The notes beneath the pieces were generated by a model, which searched no databases, was not told the origin of the DNA, and saw only the letters and a list, made by a program, of their open reading frames with translations. The translations under genes and the position numbers were made by a program. A DNA stretch of 64,000 nucleotides from Cladochytrium replicatum (Eukaryota; Chytridiomycota; Chytridiomycetes; Cladochytriales; Cladochytriaceae): NCBI GenBank assembly GCA_025526935.1, contig JAHLKD010000071.1, positions 124,001-188,000 on the forward strand, given 5' to 3'. Below are positions 48,289 to 60,400 of this stretch, piece after piece. The stretch's first letter is position 1. The number at the start of each line of letters is the position of its first letter.

Positions 48289-50222
48289 ATGGTGGCTTCA
48301 CACTCGCAGTATGCCCCTGTGCCTACAGAGCCTGACGATGCCGCTCCTCTTCTCGCTGAGGCGTCGAATGAATTCTCAGCTCCGCACTCCCCGCCTCCTC
48401 TGTACACTGCAGAGCCGCCGGAGACCAAGAACATACAGTACTTCAACTTTGCTCCCAGCTACCCAGACCGTTGGGCAACCTACGCCTTTGGTCTCCACTA
48501 CTTACCACTGGTCGTGATCGCAGCCTTGGGAGTCTCAAACGTTGCTCATAACGCACCCCGGTTCAATCCGGATGTTCCGAGCGACGATGTCCCGTCAAGA
48601 CTCTTTCGTCGAGCTGCGTTCGGCGACGACACCGATAATCCTTCGGCTCACCTGGGCCATCCTGCCATTGTCCTTCTCCACATTTTCGCTGTTGGCGCAA
48701 TTGTATCGTTCGCGTATCTGTTTGCACTCCACCGCGCCACCAAGGCGATCGTCTACGGTGCTTTCTTCCTTCTTACTGCCTCGTTTGCGGCTGCGGGACT
48801 TGGTTTTGCGGTTGCGGGTCTCTATGTTCCGGCATTCGTGTTCGTGATTCCAACATTATTGACGGCTTTTATTACCTTCTATTGGCGCAAGCGAATTGCT
48901 TTCACTGCTGCCCTGCTCAAATCGGTATCCCATGTGACTCTCTTGTTCCCTGGCACTGTGCTCTCCGGGATGATGGGACTTGCATCCCAGTTGGTGTTCT
49001 TGGTGGTCTTGACACTTTTGTTCACCCTTGGATTCGGCGTTTTCATCGACTTTGAAAAGGCCAAAGAGGTAAGTGAAGGAATGATTCGTAATCGATATGA
49101 TTTAATGAGGAGCGCAATTGTATTCTAGCACTGGCCACCTTCAGAGCAAGAAAACTTTGACATCAACGATTACCTTCGCTACCAATCCTACATTACCCCG
49201 TACTTCTTCTACTTCCTTTTCTCAAAGTAAGTCGAATGCAAAATGACTCTCTTTGATAAAGCGTTGATAGCGTGCCAGCTACTGGACGAGCCAAGTAATC
49301 TCTAGTATCGTTCACGTCACAGTTTCGGGCGTTATTGCCACTGTTTTACTGTTGGGTTACGAAGTGAGAGCTCAGAATGGCTCCTCAAAGCTCGTTGTTC
49401 CAATTGCTCGTCCCACCGTCCGCTCCGCCAAGAGAGCACTGACCACCTCCTTCGGCCCCATTGCGTTCGGCGCACTCGTGATTGCCATCATCCAACTTAT
49501 CCTCAGCATCCTCCGATCACTTCGCTCCAAGAAAAACGGAGGCAATGTAATGGCAATCGTCTATTGGATCCTCGAGAAAGTGTTTTCCGTTTTTTCTGCT
49601 GCTTTCGAGTTTATGAATGCGTACGCTTTCACGTTCGTTGCGACGTATGGGAAGGGCTATATTGACGCTGCGAGAAGCACTTGGGAGCTCTTAAAATCTC
49701 GCGGGTTGGATTTGGTCATCAATGACTCCCTTACCGACGAAGTTCTCACTGTAAGTGTGCATATGGAATATATTCGGTCATTAAACGGGCTCATTAATGT
49801 CTTGTGAAGGTGGGTGGTTTGGTTGTTGGGGCCATATGCGGATTGTACGCGTGGATCTATGTCAACTTAATCCGAGCGGACGATCCAGAACTCTCCGATC
49901 CCAAAGTCATCATACCATTTGGCATTGCGATTGTTTTCAGCGGATTGGTGCAATTTGGCGTGGTTTCGACCGTCCTGAAGGCCGGGGCGTGCACTTCATT
50001 TGTGTGCTTGTATGTAGTAGAGCAGGACTTTTGACTAATTTCGTTGAACTGATCTGCTCCTTTAGGGCGCTTGAACCAGAAACCATTCAGGAACGCCAGC
50101 CTGAGTTCTTCGAGCGCGTTCAGGAGACGTATCCTAACGTTGAACTGCATGACCTGGAGAATGGCAGCAATGCGGATAGCGACGCTGCTGGTGCGGCGTA
50201 TCGCCCATCTGGCCGTTTCTAA
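48289..50222 (+). CDS. Choline transporter-like protein, CTL/PNS1 family (five exons)
   Basis: Exons 48289-49068, 49129-49226, 49279-49750, 49810-50009 and 50066-50222 join in frame and encode 568 aa. It is an integral membrane protein with an N-terminal cytosolic tail rich in Pro/Ser and about ten hydrophobic segments, for example YLPLVVIAALGVSNVAHN, IVLLHIFAVGAIVSFAYLFA, LVFLVVLTLLFTLGFGVFID and FGIAIVFSGLVQFGVVSTVL. The FGPIAFGALVIAIIQLI block and the following FMNAYAFTFVATYGKGYIDA block are the most conserved region of PF04515 (FGSxxFGS...YA...AIxGxxF in relatives). The large extracellular loop seen in animal CTL1 is short, as in fungal Pns1. Yeast Pns1 has no proven choline transport, so the substrate is left open. 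Confidence 0.88.
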
Positions 50223-50577
50223 TATTTTTAGCTGATTTTACTTGTTTTTATGAATATATTTGTTTACGGGTTGTAAAGAATCTGATGTCGCTGAGACCGC
50301 ATTGAAGAACCACAACATAAATGCCCGAAGACAACACAGTTCGCTTGAGAGGATTGCCCCATTTCATTTTACCACTTCATCTACAGATGACCTGCTAACC
50401 CGATCACAGCACATGCATACTCTTTCAAAGGTCGATCAAAAATATCGTTTCGTTGCGTCGAACTGATTTACGGCGGATTTACCAGACCTCTAACCATGAT
50501 CCGTAAAGAACTCCAGGCAACTTTTGCTAGTCGCCAGTATCACCGCTTACAAACACTTCACACCAAAGTCTCTTTAA
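50223..50577. other. Intergenic region
   Basis: 3' flank of the CTL gene up to the broken end of LINE copy A. No feature recognised. Confidence 0.4.
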
Positions 50578-52735
50578 TTATAAAAAAGCGTCTGAAAGTT
50601 GAACAAAAAGAATAGCAACATCAGAAGCTAACGGCTTAAACAACTCAGCTGGAATAAGGTTTGGGCCAGCAGCAGAGTTGCTTGGGGAAGACCGAATAGC
50701 ACAAACAAAGTCACTAACACTAACTGACACAGAATCATTCAGCGCATGTAGACGAACGTGTTCTGCACTGGCAGAGAATTGTGCAAACTGGGTCTGATAA
50801 ACGGAGGCAAAGTGATTGCGATAATGAGATAGATAAAGAGGCAGGATCAGACAATAAAACACTTGCAGCTGAGCGCCTTTGATGACACCTACGCGCGGTG
50901 GAAAGAACTTTGCTAACCTCGGTTAAAGAAATAGGAGAAGAACTAAACATATTGTCGCCAGAAGCCTCTCGAGCTCGCTGAGAAAGAGACCAAGTACGAA
51001 AAGCTTTGACACGCTCACGCGATAGCCAGTCACGCTCCAAGTGGCAATACTCAACTAAAACAAGATCAGGATCATCACAGGAAGAAACAGCTAAAAAGTG
51101 CCTATGAGCAAGTAAGTAGCTCCGTCGCAAGGCCACTAAATGCGGCGGCAACAATGGCAGGGCAGGGCGACGGCAAACTAAACCGTCCAATGACACAAGC
51201 AGCACACGAAGTAACAAAGGACAAAATAATATCTAATGCAGAGTCAATACATCCCTGTGCAACATCCACAGAAATTTGGGCAAAGGCGGGAGCTTCTAAA
51301 ATTGGACTGAGCGCAGCATTGACATCAGCAAGGGTGGGATCAAAAAACAAATGTCCCACATCCTCCATTGCTTGAAAGACAGCAGGTTCACGCAACAGAT
51401 GACTGTGAGGGGTGCAGCAGAGGGAGCGATGGCATTGGGAAGAGCAAAAGAAAAAACAGCTGTAACCGGAAAATGGTCAGAAGCCCAAGGCATAAACTCG
51501 CCGTCGGCTAGACGACTATGAACTATGTAAGAAATAGGATCACATTGAAGCAGAGGATTGACAAACAACAAATCGATAATGGAGTCACCATTGTGAGAAG
51601 AAAATGTGGGGTTATGACAGGAAGGGTGCTTAACTAGAGAGAAACTAGCGGCAGAAATAAATTGCTCAAACAACCTACCCCTACGATTTGAAGAATGATC
51701 AATAGTAGCTAAAAAACAGGCATTGAAATCGCCCAACAAAAAAACAGGGCACGGAGATGACGGGACATGTTGAGGAAGCGAAGCAATAAACTCTTCAAGG
51801 TCCTGAGCAATACCGCACGGAGGCAAATAATACCCTCCAACCAAAAGCCCACGAAATGTAAACCATAGAGAGATGCCACCAGAACTAGCAACTAGACAGA
51901 AATCAGAAGCTCTACAAAGACTGCGATTAATCAAGACTCCCACACCAGCCCGTCGTGTACCTGATGACCCAGGAGAAAAACGAGTGTCAAAACGCAAATG
52001 TGGGGAAGGCAGCAGGTCTAAAAGGGAAAAGGTGTGTTTCAGTCAGGAGCAGAAAAACAATGTAATTTGCGCGCATAAAACGAAACAGTGAAATCAAGAA
52101 CTCCAAAGCTCAAGTTTCGACAATTGAAGGTACCGACTCGAACACTAATCATTGACAAAGATGGATTGAGCGAGGCTGACGCGCAATCACGCAGGCACTG
52201 TTCAGCACGGGTTCCTTAGCATCCATGGGGAGCTAACCACAGACATACAGGAAAATTGCAGGATCAGTAACGGAGCTGAGGATATGTGAATATCGCTTGT
52301 GGACAACTTCCCTTCCCGCTGCTCCAAAGGCAGAGTAGAGGCTCGGCAAAGAAATTCAGGGGTTGATTCATCTGTGGAAGTTTACTGGGTGGAGAAGTGC
52401 GCACAGAGAGCAATTGCGGTAGAGCGAATGCCGATGAAGGAAGCAATGTTGCGACCAACAAAACTGATGGGGCGGATTCCACACACCACCTCATCACCAA
52501 AAAGAGTCCTCAGTATAGTCCACACAAAGCCAAGCCGTTGTCTCATGATATCCTTAATGTACACAGTGGTCAAATCAGCCACACAAGCCTGAAGATCAGC
52601 AGGAGGAGAGACCAGCAGCGGAGAGGTGGGTGGATAGAAGACAACAGGCCGAGGACAACGAAGGCTGACATGCGAAGTGTGGTCACGGCCAGCACTTGAT
52701 TTTTGTGAGAGAGAGAGAGAGAGAGAGCTTTTGTT
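50578..52735 (-). mobile_element. LINE copy A, 3'-truncated and decayed
   Basis: Non-LTR retrotransposon remnant read on the minus strand. The 5' end is a GA/CT microsatellite (52708-52729). ORF1 follows (about 52150-52700), with RPVVFYPPTSPLLVSPPADL and ISFVGRNIASFIGIRSTAIA. ORF2 starts ATGATTAG at 52152 with VGTFNCRNL. It is then frameshifted before LLTETH (the EN Glu), continues in 51296-51997 with FLLGDFNA and ASDHFPVTA (APE-endonuclease motifs), and ends inside the pre-RT region at PAELFKPLASDVAILFVQLS (50.6 kb). The RT catalytic core and 3' end are missing, so a deletion removed the 3' part. Its ORF2 is clearly diverged from copies B and C. It cannot be mobile. Confidence 0.85.
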
Positions 52736-52744
52736 TCTTTTTTT

Positions 52745-52885
52745 AGGCACTTTGGGTGTTGTTTTTTGTTATGCATTGTATGTGCAAAATAAATAACAAT
52801 ATTGTTAAAAAAAGTTTTTTAAGGCACTTTGGGTCTTGTTTTGTGTTATGCATTGTATGTGCAAAATAAATAAGTAATATTGTTT
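52745..52885 (+). repeat. Two inverted copies of the LINE 3' tail
   Basis: Segments 52745-52813 and 52820-52885 each run AAGGCACTTTGGG(T) to AATATTGTT on the plus strand. In copy C the same tail lies on the minus strand (57433-57502). Here the tail is therefore inverted relative to the LINE B body, which starts at CAAGAGGGTCATGG (52886), and it is present twice in tandem. Confidence 0.75.
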
Positions 52886-55800
52886 ACAAGAGGGTCATGG
52901 ACCAGCACATAGGGAAGTGCGCGCAGCATAAGGAAAAGCAACAAAGCAAAACAGAGAATGTAAACTCAAACCTGTGGCTACCCGTCAGATACTGCGAAGG
53001 TGCCAAAAAAACAGGTGAGTAATAAATAATGAAAAAAGAAAACGCCAAAGAGGGAGTCTGGAGGAGAAACTTCTAATGGCAGACCCATACAGTGAAGCCA
53101 AATCTTATGAAGACAACGAAAAACAAGATACCACGGTGCAAGATTTGCTGGATTGACAATGCGAAGTGGTCGAAGGCTATCAATTGCAACATCAAGTGGA
53201 AGTTGTAAAACAGGAACAGGAACAGGAGGCAACAATAGGTCAAGATGCAAACATTCTGAAACATGAGATCTAGAGAGAGTTGCAGTGCGGCAGCGACAAC
53301 ACTGCTTGCGGGGGTAATAAAACAAACGTCCAACACAATACTACAGAAGCCTCAAGATTGACGAAATAGGGAAGCATGGAGGAGCAATTGCTAGCGCATG
53401 AGGGTGGGCAGATGCACAGGGAGCAAAGCTAGCAGCTATAGAACCATAGGCAGATGAGGCTACTTGGTGAAAGTGATTTGCGATAACATCAGAAGGTTTG
53501 GGAACTACAACAGGGAAGAGGAAGTGATTGTTGAAAGGGACAGGAGAACAACGAAAGTGCTTTCCCTGGTGAACAAAGAATGACAACATAGAGTGAACCA
53601 TATCAGGGGCATCATCATCCAACCTACGTTGAAACATCTGAACTGCAGATATTGAAGCCGAAACTGAAGGTCAGGAAACTAAAAAACAGCAAAACCCCAG
53701 CAATTGAAGTGGAAAATGAAAGGTGAAGAAATCGACACAAACATTGGTGAATAAAAGTCCGAACTGGTTTGCAAACAGCAACAGAGGGAAGAATAAAATA
53801 TAAACCAAATTCAAGCATAGGTCGAATAAAAGACAAAAACAAATGACAAACCACAACCAGAGAATGAGAACCAAACATCCTTGAAAAAGAAAGCAAAGCA
53901 AAAGAAGCTGCGTGCGCTTTGGCAAGTCGATGGGAAATAGTCAGTGAAACATCAAATCCAGTATCTCCAAAAAAGCAACCCAGATAACGAAATGAAGGCT
54001 TTGACAGGCAGAGTTTGACCATGAAGAAGCAAAGGCAAATTAACAGGAATGGGAATTCTTGTGAGAATCACAGACTTCAAAGGAGCAAAAGAGAAACCAC
54101 GAGCTTGGGCAAACTGTTCACAAACAGAGAGAAGAACCTGCATAGCATCCAAAGTAAGTGCAAACAAGGCCAAATCATCTGCAAATAAACAAAGAATTGT
54201 ATCGTGGTTTGGCAGGATGAAAGAGTGTTATAGGAGGGGCAAATAGTCGGAGGAGCCCAGGTAGAGGATCAAGAAAAGTGATATAGAGAAGTGGACTGAG
54301 AACAGAACCTTGAAACAAACCTCTAAACAAATCAAAAGCATCTGAAAAACAATTTGCAGTAACCACTCTGGAAGAACAAAAATCAAACAGAGACTTCAAA
54401 ACAAAAACAAATGGCAACGGTACTCCCCTAGAAAGAATCTCAGCCCAAAGAATTGCACAATTTGTGGTGTCATAAGCTGCTTGAATATCTAAAAAACCAG
54501 CAACCCAAGGAACCTTGGCATTAGACGCACGGGAGATACATGCCTGAAGACCAAAAACACATTCCATTCCTGAGCGGTGTGACTGAAATCCTGCTTGGGC
54601 AGCATCAAGTGGGCGTTGAGACGTGATAGCAGAATAAAGATGTGGCAACAAAGCTTGCTCAAAATTTTTCGGGCAACACACGAAAGAGTAATGGGGTGAT
54701 AATTAGTAATGTCACCAAGCATACCACGTTGCTTCCAAACTGGGTGTAAAAGCCCAAGATTCCATGAAGTGGGTGTAAGACTACTGCGAAAAATGGACTG
54801 AGAAAGCTGCAAGAACAATGGAGCAAGAATAGCTGAAATTGGGCGATAAAGTTCTGCAGGCAGACGATCATGACCGGGGGGAGAATCCAAAGGGCAGTCC
54901 CTAATAGCTAGAACAAAAGCTTCAACATCCAATGGCAGCCGAAAATCACACAGAACAATAGAAGGTGAAACCGGGTCCGTAGCCTGAGCATTATAGACAC
55001 TAGCAAAATGATCAGCATATTTGGCTAAAGACTGAGGATCAAAATCTAAACCATTAGCTGAAGTACGAAAGTTAGCACAGCGCCGAGCATGAGACACATG
55101 TTTCAGAAGAGAAGGCACTGATGAAGAACTAGGGTCATCAAAAAAATTTGCTTTTGTCTTACGCCTGTGTGATCTCAGAGCTGATTTGAATGCTTTGTGA
55201 CTATCACGTTGGCGAGTTCTTAGAAAAGGAAGAAGAGGGTCAGAAGAATTGTGGTGAAAGAGGGAATAATAGTCACAGAATGCTGAACGAGCCTTACTAC
55301 GCAACAAAGCAATCTCAGGGGGCAAAGGAGTGGTCGCTGGTGCTCTACGACGAGGTGTTGGTGGTCCCAATGTCAGAAGTGCTGCTGCCTCAACAAAATC
55401 AACTATAATTTGAAATGCGGAATCAATTGCTCCCTGGGTAATTGTACGAGAAAGAGAAGTCCCCACAGGGACCTGAAGTGGTTCCAATGCTGCTGTTAGC
55501 GCCTCTGATGTTGGAGGAAGCAGAATCTTAGCAGTTTCTCTGTGCGACTTACGAGTAACTTCATCCTTTAACAATCAGAGACTCCAAGAAGGTAGAGGAG
55601 GAGGCACAGTGGCTTGAGGATCTGGGCCAGCTAAAGAAAATGAACAGGTCACTGCAAAATGGTCTGAAGGATGGGGAGCCATAGACTGGGGTTGATCATG
55701 CACTAAATAAGAGGAAGCTGTCACATAAGTAGAAGCAAAAAACAAATCAATAATTGAACTCCCTAATTGGGAACGAAAAGTTGGGCGACGAGCTGAAGAA

Positions 55801-56322
55801 GAAGCTGGAACAACCAATGAAAGTGATTGGGCTGTAAAAAAAGAAGAAGTGCTCTGGCATGGACATTAGTTACACGATCACCGGTGCTCTGAGTTCTAAA
55901 ATTGAAGTCACCCATCAAAACTACTGTTGTATCCGAATTCGAAACAAATTGAGGAAAATCAGATAATGCACCCAAACAGTCTTCCGCAGTCCAACGTGGG
56001 GGAAAATAAAATCCACCAATCACGACCTGACGAAACCTAAACCACAAACCAAACCCAGAAGGAACTGATGCAATCAACCTAAATTGATAAGTACTGCAAC
56101 AATGCGGGTTAATAAGAAGAGCAACACCAGATGCCAAAGGAGCGATTGGTGGAGGACGAGAATCAATCAACAAATACTCTGAAGAAACACTGTCTGAAGT
56201 TAACTGATGAGTTTCTCTTAAAACAAAAAAATCAAGCTGATGAGTAACAAGCCAAGCAAGTAAATCTGAAAAATCCAGAGGCAAACCTCTACAGTTGAAG
56301 GTTCCAGAACGAAAAGTCCACA

Positions 56323-57241
56323 TTAATTGCGAGATGTAGTTTCAGAACGCGAAGAACGGGCTAAAGAAACAGTAGCTTCAAAGTCTGCAGCAGGAAGATT
56401 AGAACGAAGATAATGAAAAACTGCAGGATCATGAGTAATTCGCAAGAGGTGAGCAAATCTTTTGTGAACAGCCTTTGCTACAGCAACTTGACGTTGCTCA
56501 AGTGATTGAACAGACCCAGAACGAAGCTGCCCAGGGTCAAAAAGATCAACAGGCACCTCATCACCCATCCATGGGGAGCTGACCACGGACATACAGGAAA
56601 ATAGCAGGATCAGTAACTGAACTGAGGATATGTGCATATCTCTTGTGGACAACTTCCCTGACCGCAGCCTCCCGCTGCTCCAAAGGCAGAGTAGAGGCTC
56701 GGCGAAGAAAGTCAGGGTTTGATTCGTCAGTGGAAGCTTCCTGGGTGGAGAAGTGCGCACTGAGAGCAATTGCGGTTGAGCGAATACAGATAAAGGAAGC
56801 AATGTTGTGACCAACGAAACTGATGTGGCGGATACCACGCACCACCTCATCGCCCAAGAGAGCCCTCAGCATGGTCCGCACAAAGCCGAGCTGCTGTCTC
56901 ATGATGTCCTTGATGTACACAGTGGTCAAATCATCCACACGGGCCTGAAGATCAGCAGGTGGGGAGACCAGCAGCGGAGAGGTCGGAGGATAGAATACGA
57001 CTGGCCGAGGGCCACGAAGGCTGACATTCAAAGTGGGGTCACGACCAGCAAGGGCAGTCCTGACAGCTTCTGTACGAGATTCAGCACTCAGTGTGGGGAG
57101 ACTCTCAAGCACACGGGCACGGGCATTGGCAGCAGCAGCGGCATAAGTGCGTGGACCATGAGGTCCAGGTGGGGCAGGTCGACTAGACGGGGGGCGAGGG
57201 CCAGGAGGCGGCTGCGCATGCGGAGCGCTGGGAGGCGGCAT
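56323..57241 (-). CDS. LINE B ORF1 (gag-like), chimeric and interrupted
   Basis: Starts at an ATG (57239-57241) encoding MPPPSAP, followed by a Pro-rich stretch, AAAAANARARVLESLPTLSA, then the conserved TTVYIKDIMRQQLGF and ISFVGHNIASFICIRSTAIA. The frame stops at 56561. A second frame then repeats a related C-terminal block (LEQRQVAVAKAVHKRFAHLL, compare LEQREAAVREVVHKRYAHIL upstream) and ends at 56323. No RRM or CCHC knuckle was recognised. The role by analogy is RNA binding in the LINE ribonucleoprotein. Confidence 0.65.
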
Positions 57242-57246
57242 TGATT

Positions 57247-57294
<48 letters not shown>

Positions 57295-57367
57295 GCAGGT
57301 CGACTAGACGGGGGGCGAGGGCCAGGAGGCGGCTGCGCATGCGGAGCGCTGGGAGGCGGCATTGATT

Positions 57368-57408
<41 letters not shown>

Positions 57409-57413
57409 GAGAG
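57170..57413 (-). repeat. Tandem 121-bp LINE 5' units with (GA)n tracts
   Basis: 57170-57290 and 57291-57413 are near-identical: TGGGGCAGGTCGACTAGACG, a GC-rich middle, the ORF1 ATG context GGCGGCATTGATTTTT, then about 40 bp of GA. The proximal unit supplies the ORF1 start. Such tandem 5' units resemble promoter monomers of some mammalian L1 families, by analogy only. Confidence 0.8.
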
Positions 57414-60400
57414 TTTTTTTTTTTTTTTTTTTAACAATATTATTATTTATTTTGCACATACAATGCATAACAAAAAACAACACCCAAAGTGCCTTACAAG
57501 ATGGTCATGGACCAGCACATAGGGAAGCGCGCGCAGCATAAGGAAAAGCAACAAAGCAAAACAGAGAATGTAAACTCAAACCTGTGGCTACCCGTCAGAT
57601 ACTGCTAAGGTGCCAAAAAAACAGGTGAGTAATAAATAATAAAAAAGAAACCGTTAAAGATCCACAAATGCAGGGCCAAAGAGGGAGTCTGGAGGAGAAA
57701 CTTCTAATGGCAGACCCATACAGGGAAGCCAAATCTTATGGAGACAACGAAAAACTAGATACCACGGTGCAAGATTCACTGGGTTGACAATGCGAAGTGG
57801 ACGAAGGCTATCAATTGCAACGTCAAGCGGAAGTTGTAAAACAGGAACAGGAACAGGAGGCAACAATAGGTCAAGACGCAAACATTCTGAAACATGAGAT
57901 CTAGAGAGAGTTGCAGTGCGGCAGTGACAACACTGCTTGCGGGGGTGATAAAACAAACGTCCAAGGCGATACTGCAGAAGCCTCAAGATTGACGAAATAG
58001 GGAAGCATGGAGGAGCAATTGCTAGCGCATGAGGGTGTGCAGATGCAAGGGGAGCAAAGCTAGCAGCTATAGAACCATAGGCAGATGAGGCTACTTGGTG
58101 AAAGTGATTTGCGATAACATCAGAAGGTTTGGGAACTACAACATTTGCAGCCGGGAAGAGGAAGTGATTGTTGAAAGGGACAGGAGAACAACGAAAGTGC
58201 TTTCCCTGGTGAAGAAAGAATGACAACATAGAGTGAACCATATCAGGGGCATCATCATCCAGCCAACGTTGAAACATCTGAAACTGCAGATATTGAAGCC
58301 GAAACTGAAGGTCAGGAAACTTAAAAAACAGTAAAACCCCAGCAATTGAAGTGGAAAATGAAAGGCGAAGAAATCGACACAAACATTGGTGAATAAAAGT
58401 CCGAACTGGTTTGCAAACAGCAACAGAGGGAAGAATAAAATATAAACCAAATTCAAGCGTAGGTCGAATAAAAGACAAAAACAAATGACGAACCACAACC
58501 AGAGAATGAGAACCAAACATCCTTGAAAAAGAAAGCAAAGCAAAAGAAGCTGCGCGCGCTTTGGCAAGTCGATGGGAAATAGTCAGTGAAACATCAAATC
58601 CAGTATCTCCAAAAAAAGCAACCCAGATAACGAAATGAAGGCTTGACAGGCAGAGGTTGACCATGAAGAAGCAAAGGCGAATGAGCAGGAATAGGAATTT
58701 TTGTGAGAATCACAGACTTCAAAGGAGCAAAAGAAAAACCACGAGCTTGGGCAAACTGTTCACAAACAGAGAGAAGAACCTGCATAGCATCCAAAGTAAT
58801 TGCAAACAAGGCCAAATCATCTGCAAATAAAAAAGAATTATATCGTGGTTTGGCAGGATGAAAGAGTGTTATAGGTGGGGCAAATGGTCGGAGGAGCCCA
58901 GGTAGAGGATCAAGAAAAGTGATATAGAGAAGTGGACTGAGAACAGAACCTTGAAACAAACCTCTAAACAAATCAAAAGCATCTGAAAAACAATTTGCAA
59001 CAACCACTCTGGAAGAACAAAAATCAAACAGAGACTTCAAAACAAAAACAAATGGCAACGGTACTCCCCTAGAAAGAAGCTCAGCCCAAAGAATTGCACG
59101 ATTTGTGGTGTCATAAGCTGCTTGAATATCTAAAAAACCAGCAACCCAAGGAACCTTGGCATTAGACGCACGGGAGATACATGCCTGAAGACCAAAAACA
59201 CATTCCATTCCCGAGTGGTGTGACTGAAATCCCGCTTGGGCAGCATCAAGTGGGCGTTGAGACGTGATAGCAGAATAAAGATGTGGCAACAAAGCTCGTT
59301 CAAAAAATTTTCGGGCAACACACGAAAGAGTAATGGGGCGATAATTAGTAATATCACCAAGCGTACCACGTTGCTTCCAAACTGGGTGCAAAAGCCCAAG
59401 ATTCCATGAAGTGGGTGTAAGACTACTGCGAAAAATGGACTGAGAAAGCTGCAAGAACAATGGAGCAAGAATAGCTGAAATTGGGCGATAAAGTTCTGCA
59501 GGCAGACGATTATGACCCGGGGCAGACTCCAAAGGGCAGTCCCTAATAGCTAGAACAAAAGCTTCAACATCCAATGGCAGCTGAAAATCACACAGAACAA
59601 TTGAAGGTGAAACTGGGTCAGCAGCTTGAGCATTGTAGACACTAGCAAAATGATCAGAATATTTGGCTAAAGACTGAGGATCAAAATCTAAACCATTAGC
59701 TGAAGTACGAAAGTTAGCACAGCGCCGAGCATGAGACACATGTTTCAGAAGAGAAGGCACTGATGAAGAACTAGGGTCATCAAAAAAATTTGCTTTTGTC
59801 TTACGCCTGTGTGATCTCAGAGCTAATTTGAATGCTTTGTGACTATCACGTTGGCGAGTTCTTAGAAAAGGAAGAAGAGGGTCAGAAGAATTGTGGTGAA
59901 AGAGGGAATAATAGTCACGGAATGCTGAACGAGCCTTACTACGCAACAAAGCAATCTCAGGGGGCAAAGGAGTGGTCGCTGGTGCTCTACGACGAGGTGT
60001 TGGTGGTCCCAATGTCAGAACTGCTGTTGCCTCAACAAAATCAACTATAATTTGAAATGCGGAATCAATTGCTCCCTGGGCCACTGCACGAGAAAGAGAA
60101 GTCCCCACAGGGACCTGAAGTGGTTCCAATGCTGCTGTTAGCGCCTCTGATGTTGGAGGAAGCAGAATCTTAGCAGTTTCTCTGTGCGACTTACGAATAA
60201 CTTCATCCTTTAACAATTGGAGATTCCAAGAAGGTAGAGGAGGAGGCACAGTGGCCTGAGGATCTGGGCCAGCTAAAGAAAATGAACAGGTCACTGCAAA
60301 ATGGTCTGAAGGATGGGGAGCCATAGACTGGGGTTGATCATGCACTAAATAAGAGGAAGCTGTCACATAAGTAGAAGCAAAAAACAAATCAATAATTGAA

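Larger units (their letters stand above)
52886..57413 (-). mobile_element. LINE copy B, chimeric and frameshifted
   Basis: Nearly full-length non-LTR retrotransposon on the minus strand. From 5': two (GA)n-containing 121-bp units (57170-57413), an ORF1 segment of copy-A type (57241 to about 56570), then a second ORF1 C-terminus of another subfamily (56323-56570), ORF2 with APE endonuclease (55.6-56.3 kb: TFNCRGL, LRETH, LMGDFNF, HPSDHF), reverse transcriptase (54.1-55.0 kb: NYHPITL, DIQAAYDTTN, LFQGSVLSPLLY), and a C-terminal part with an altered CCRCR...HVSEC zinc-knuckle-like motif (53.27 kb). ORF2 is broken by several frameshifts, one near 54.0 kb. The original 3' tail is replaced by inverted tails. 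No RNase H domain was seen. Not active as it stands. Confidence 0.88.

Noticed and set aside
52708-57413. GA-rich repeats considered as a CRISPR or satellite array
   Set aside because: They are simple (GA)n microsatellites without spacers and lie at LINE 5' ends.
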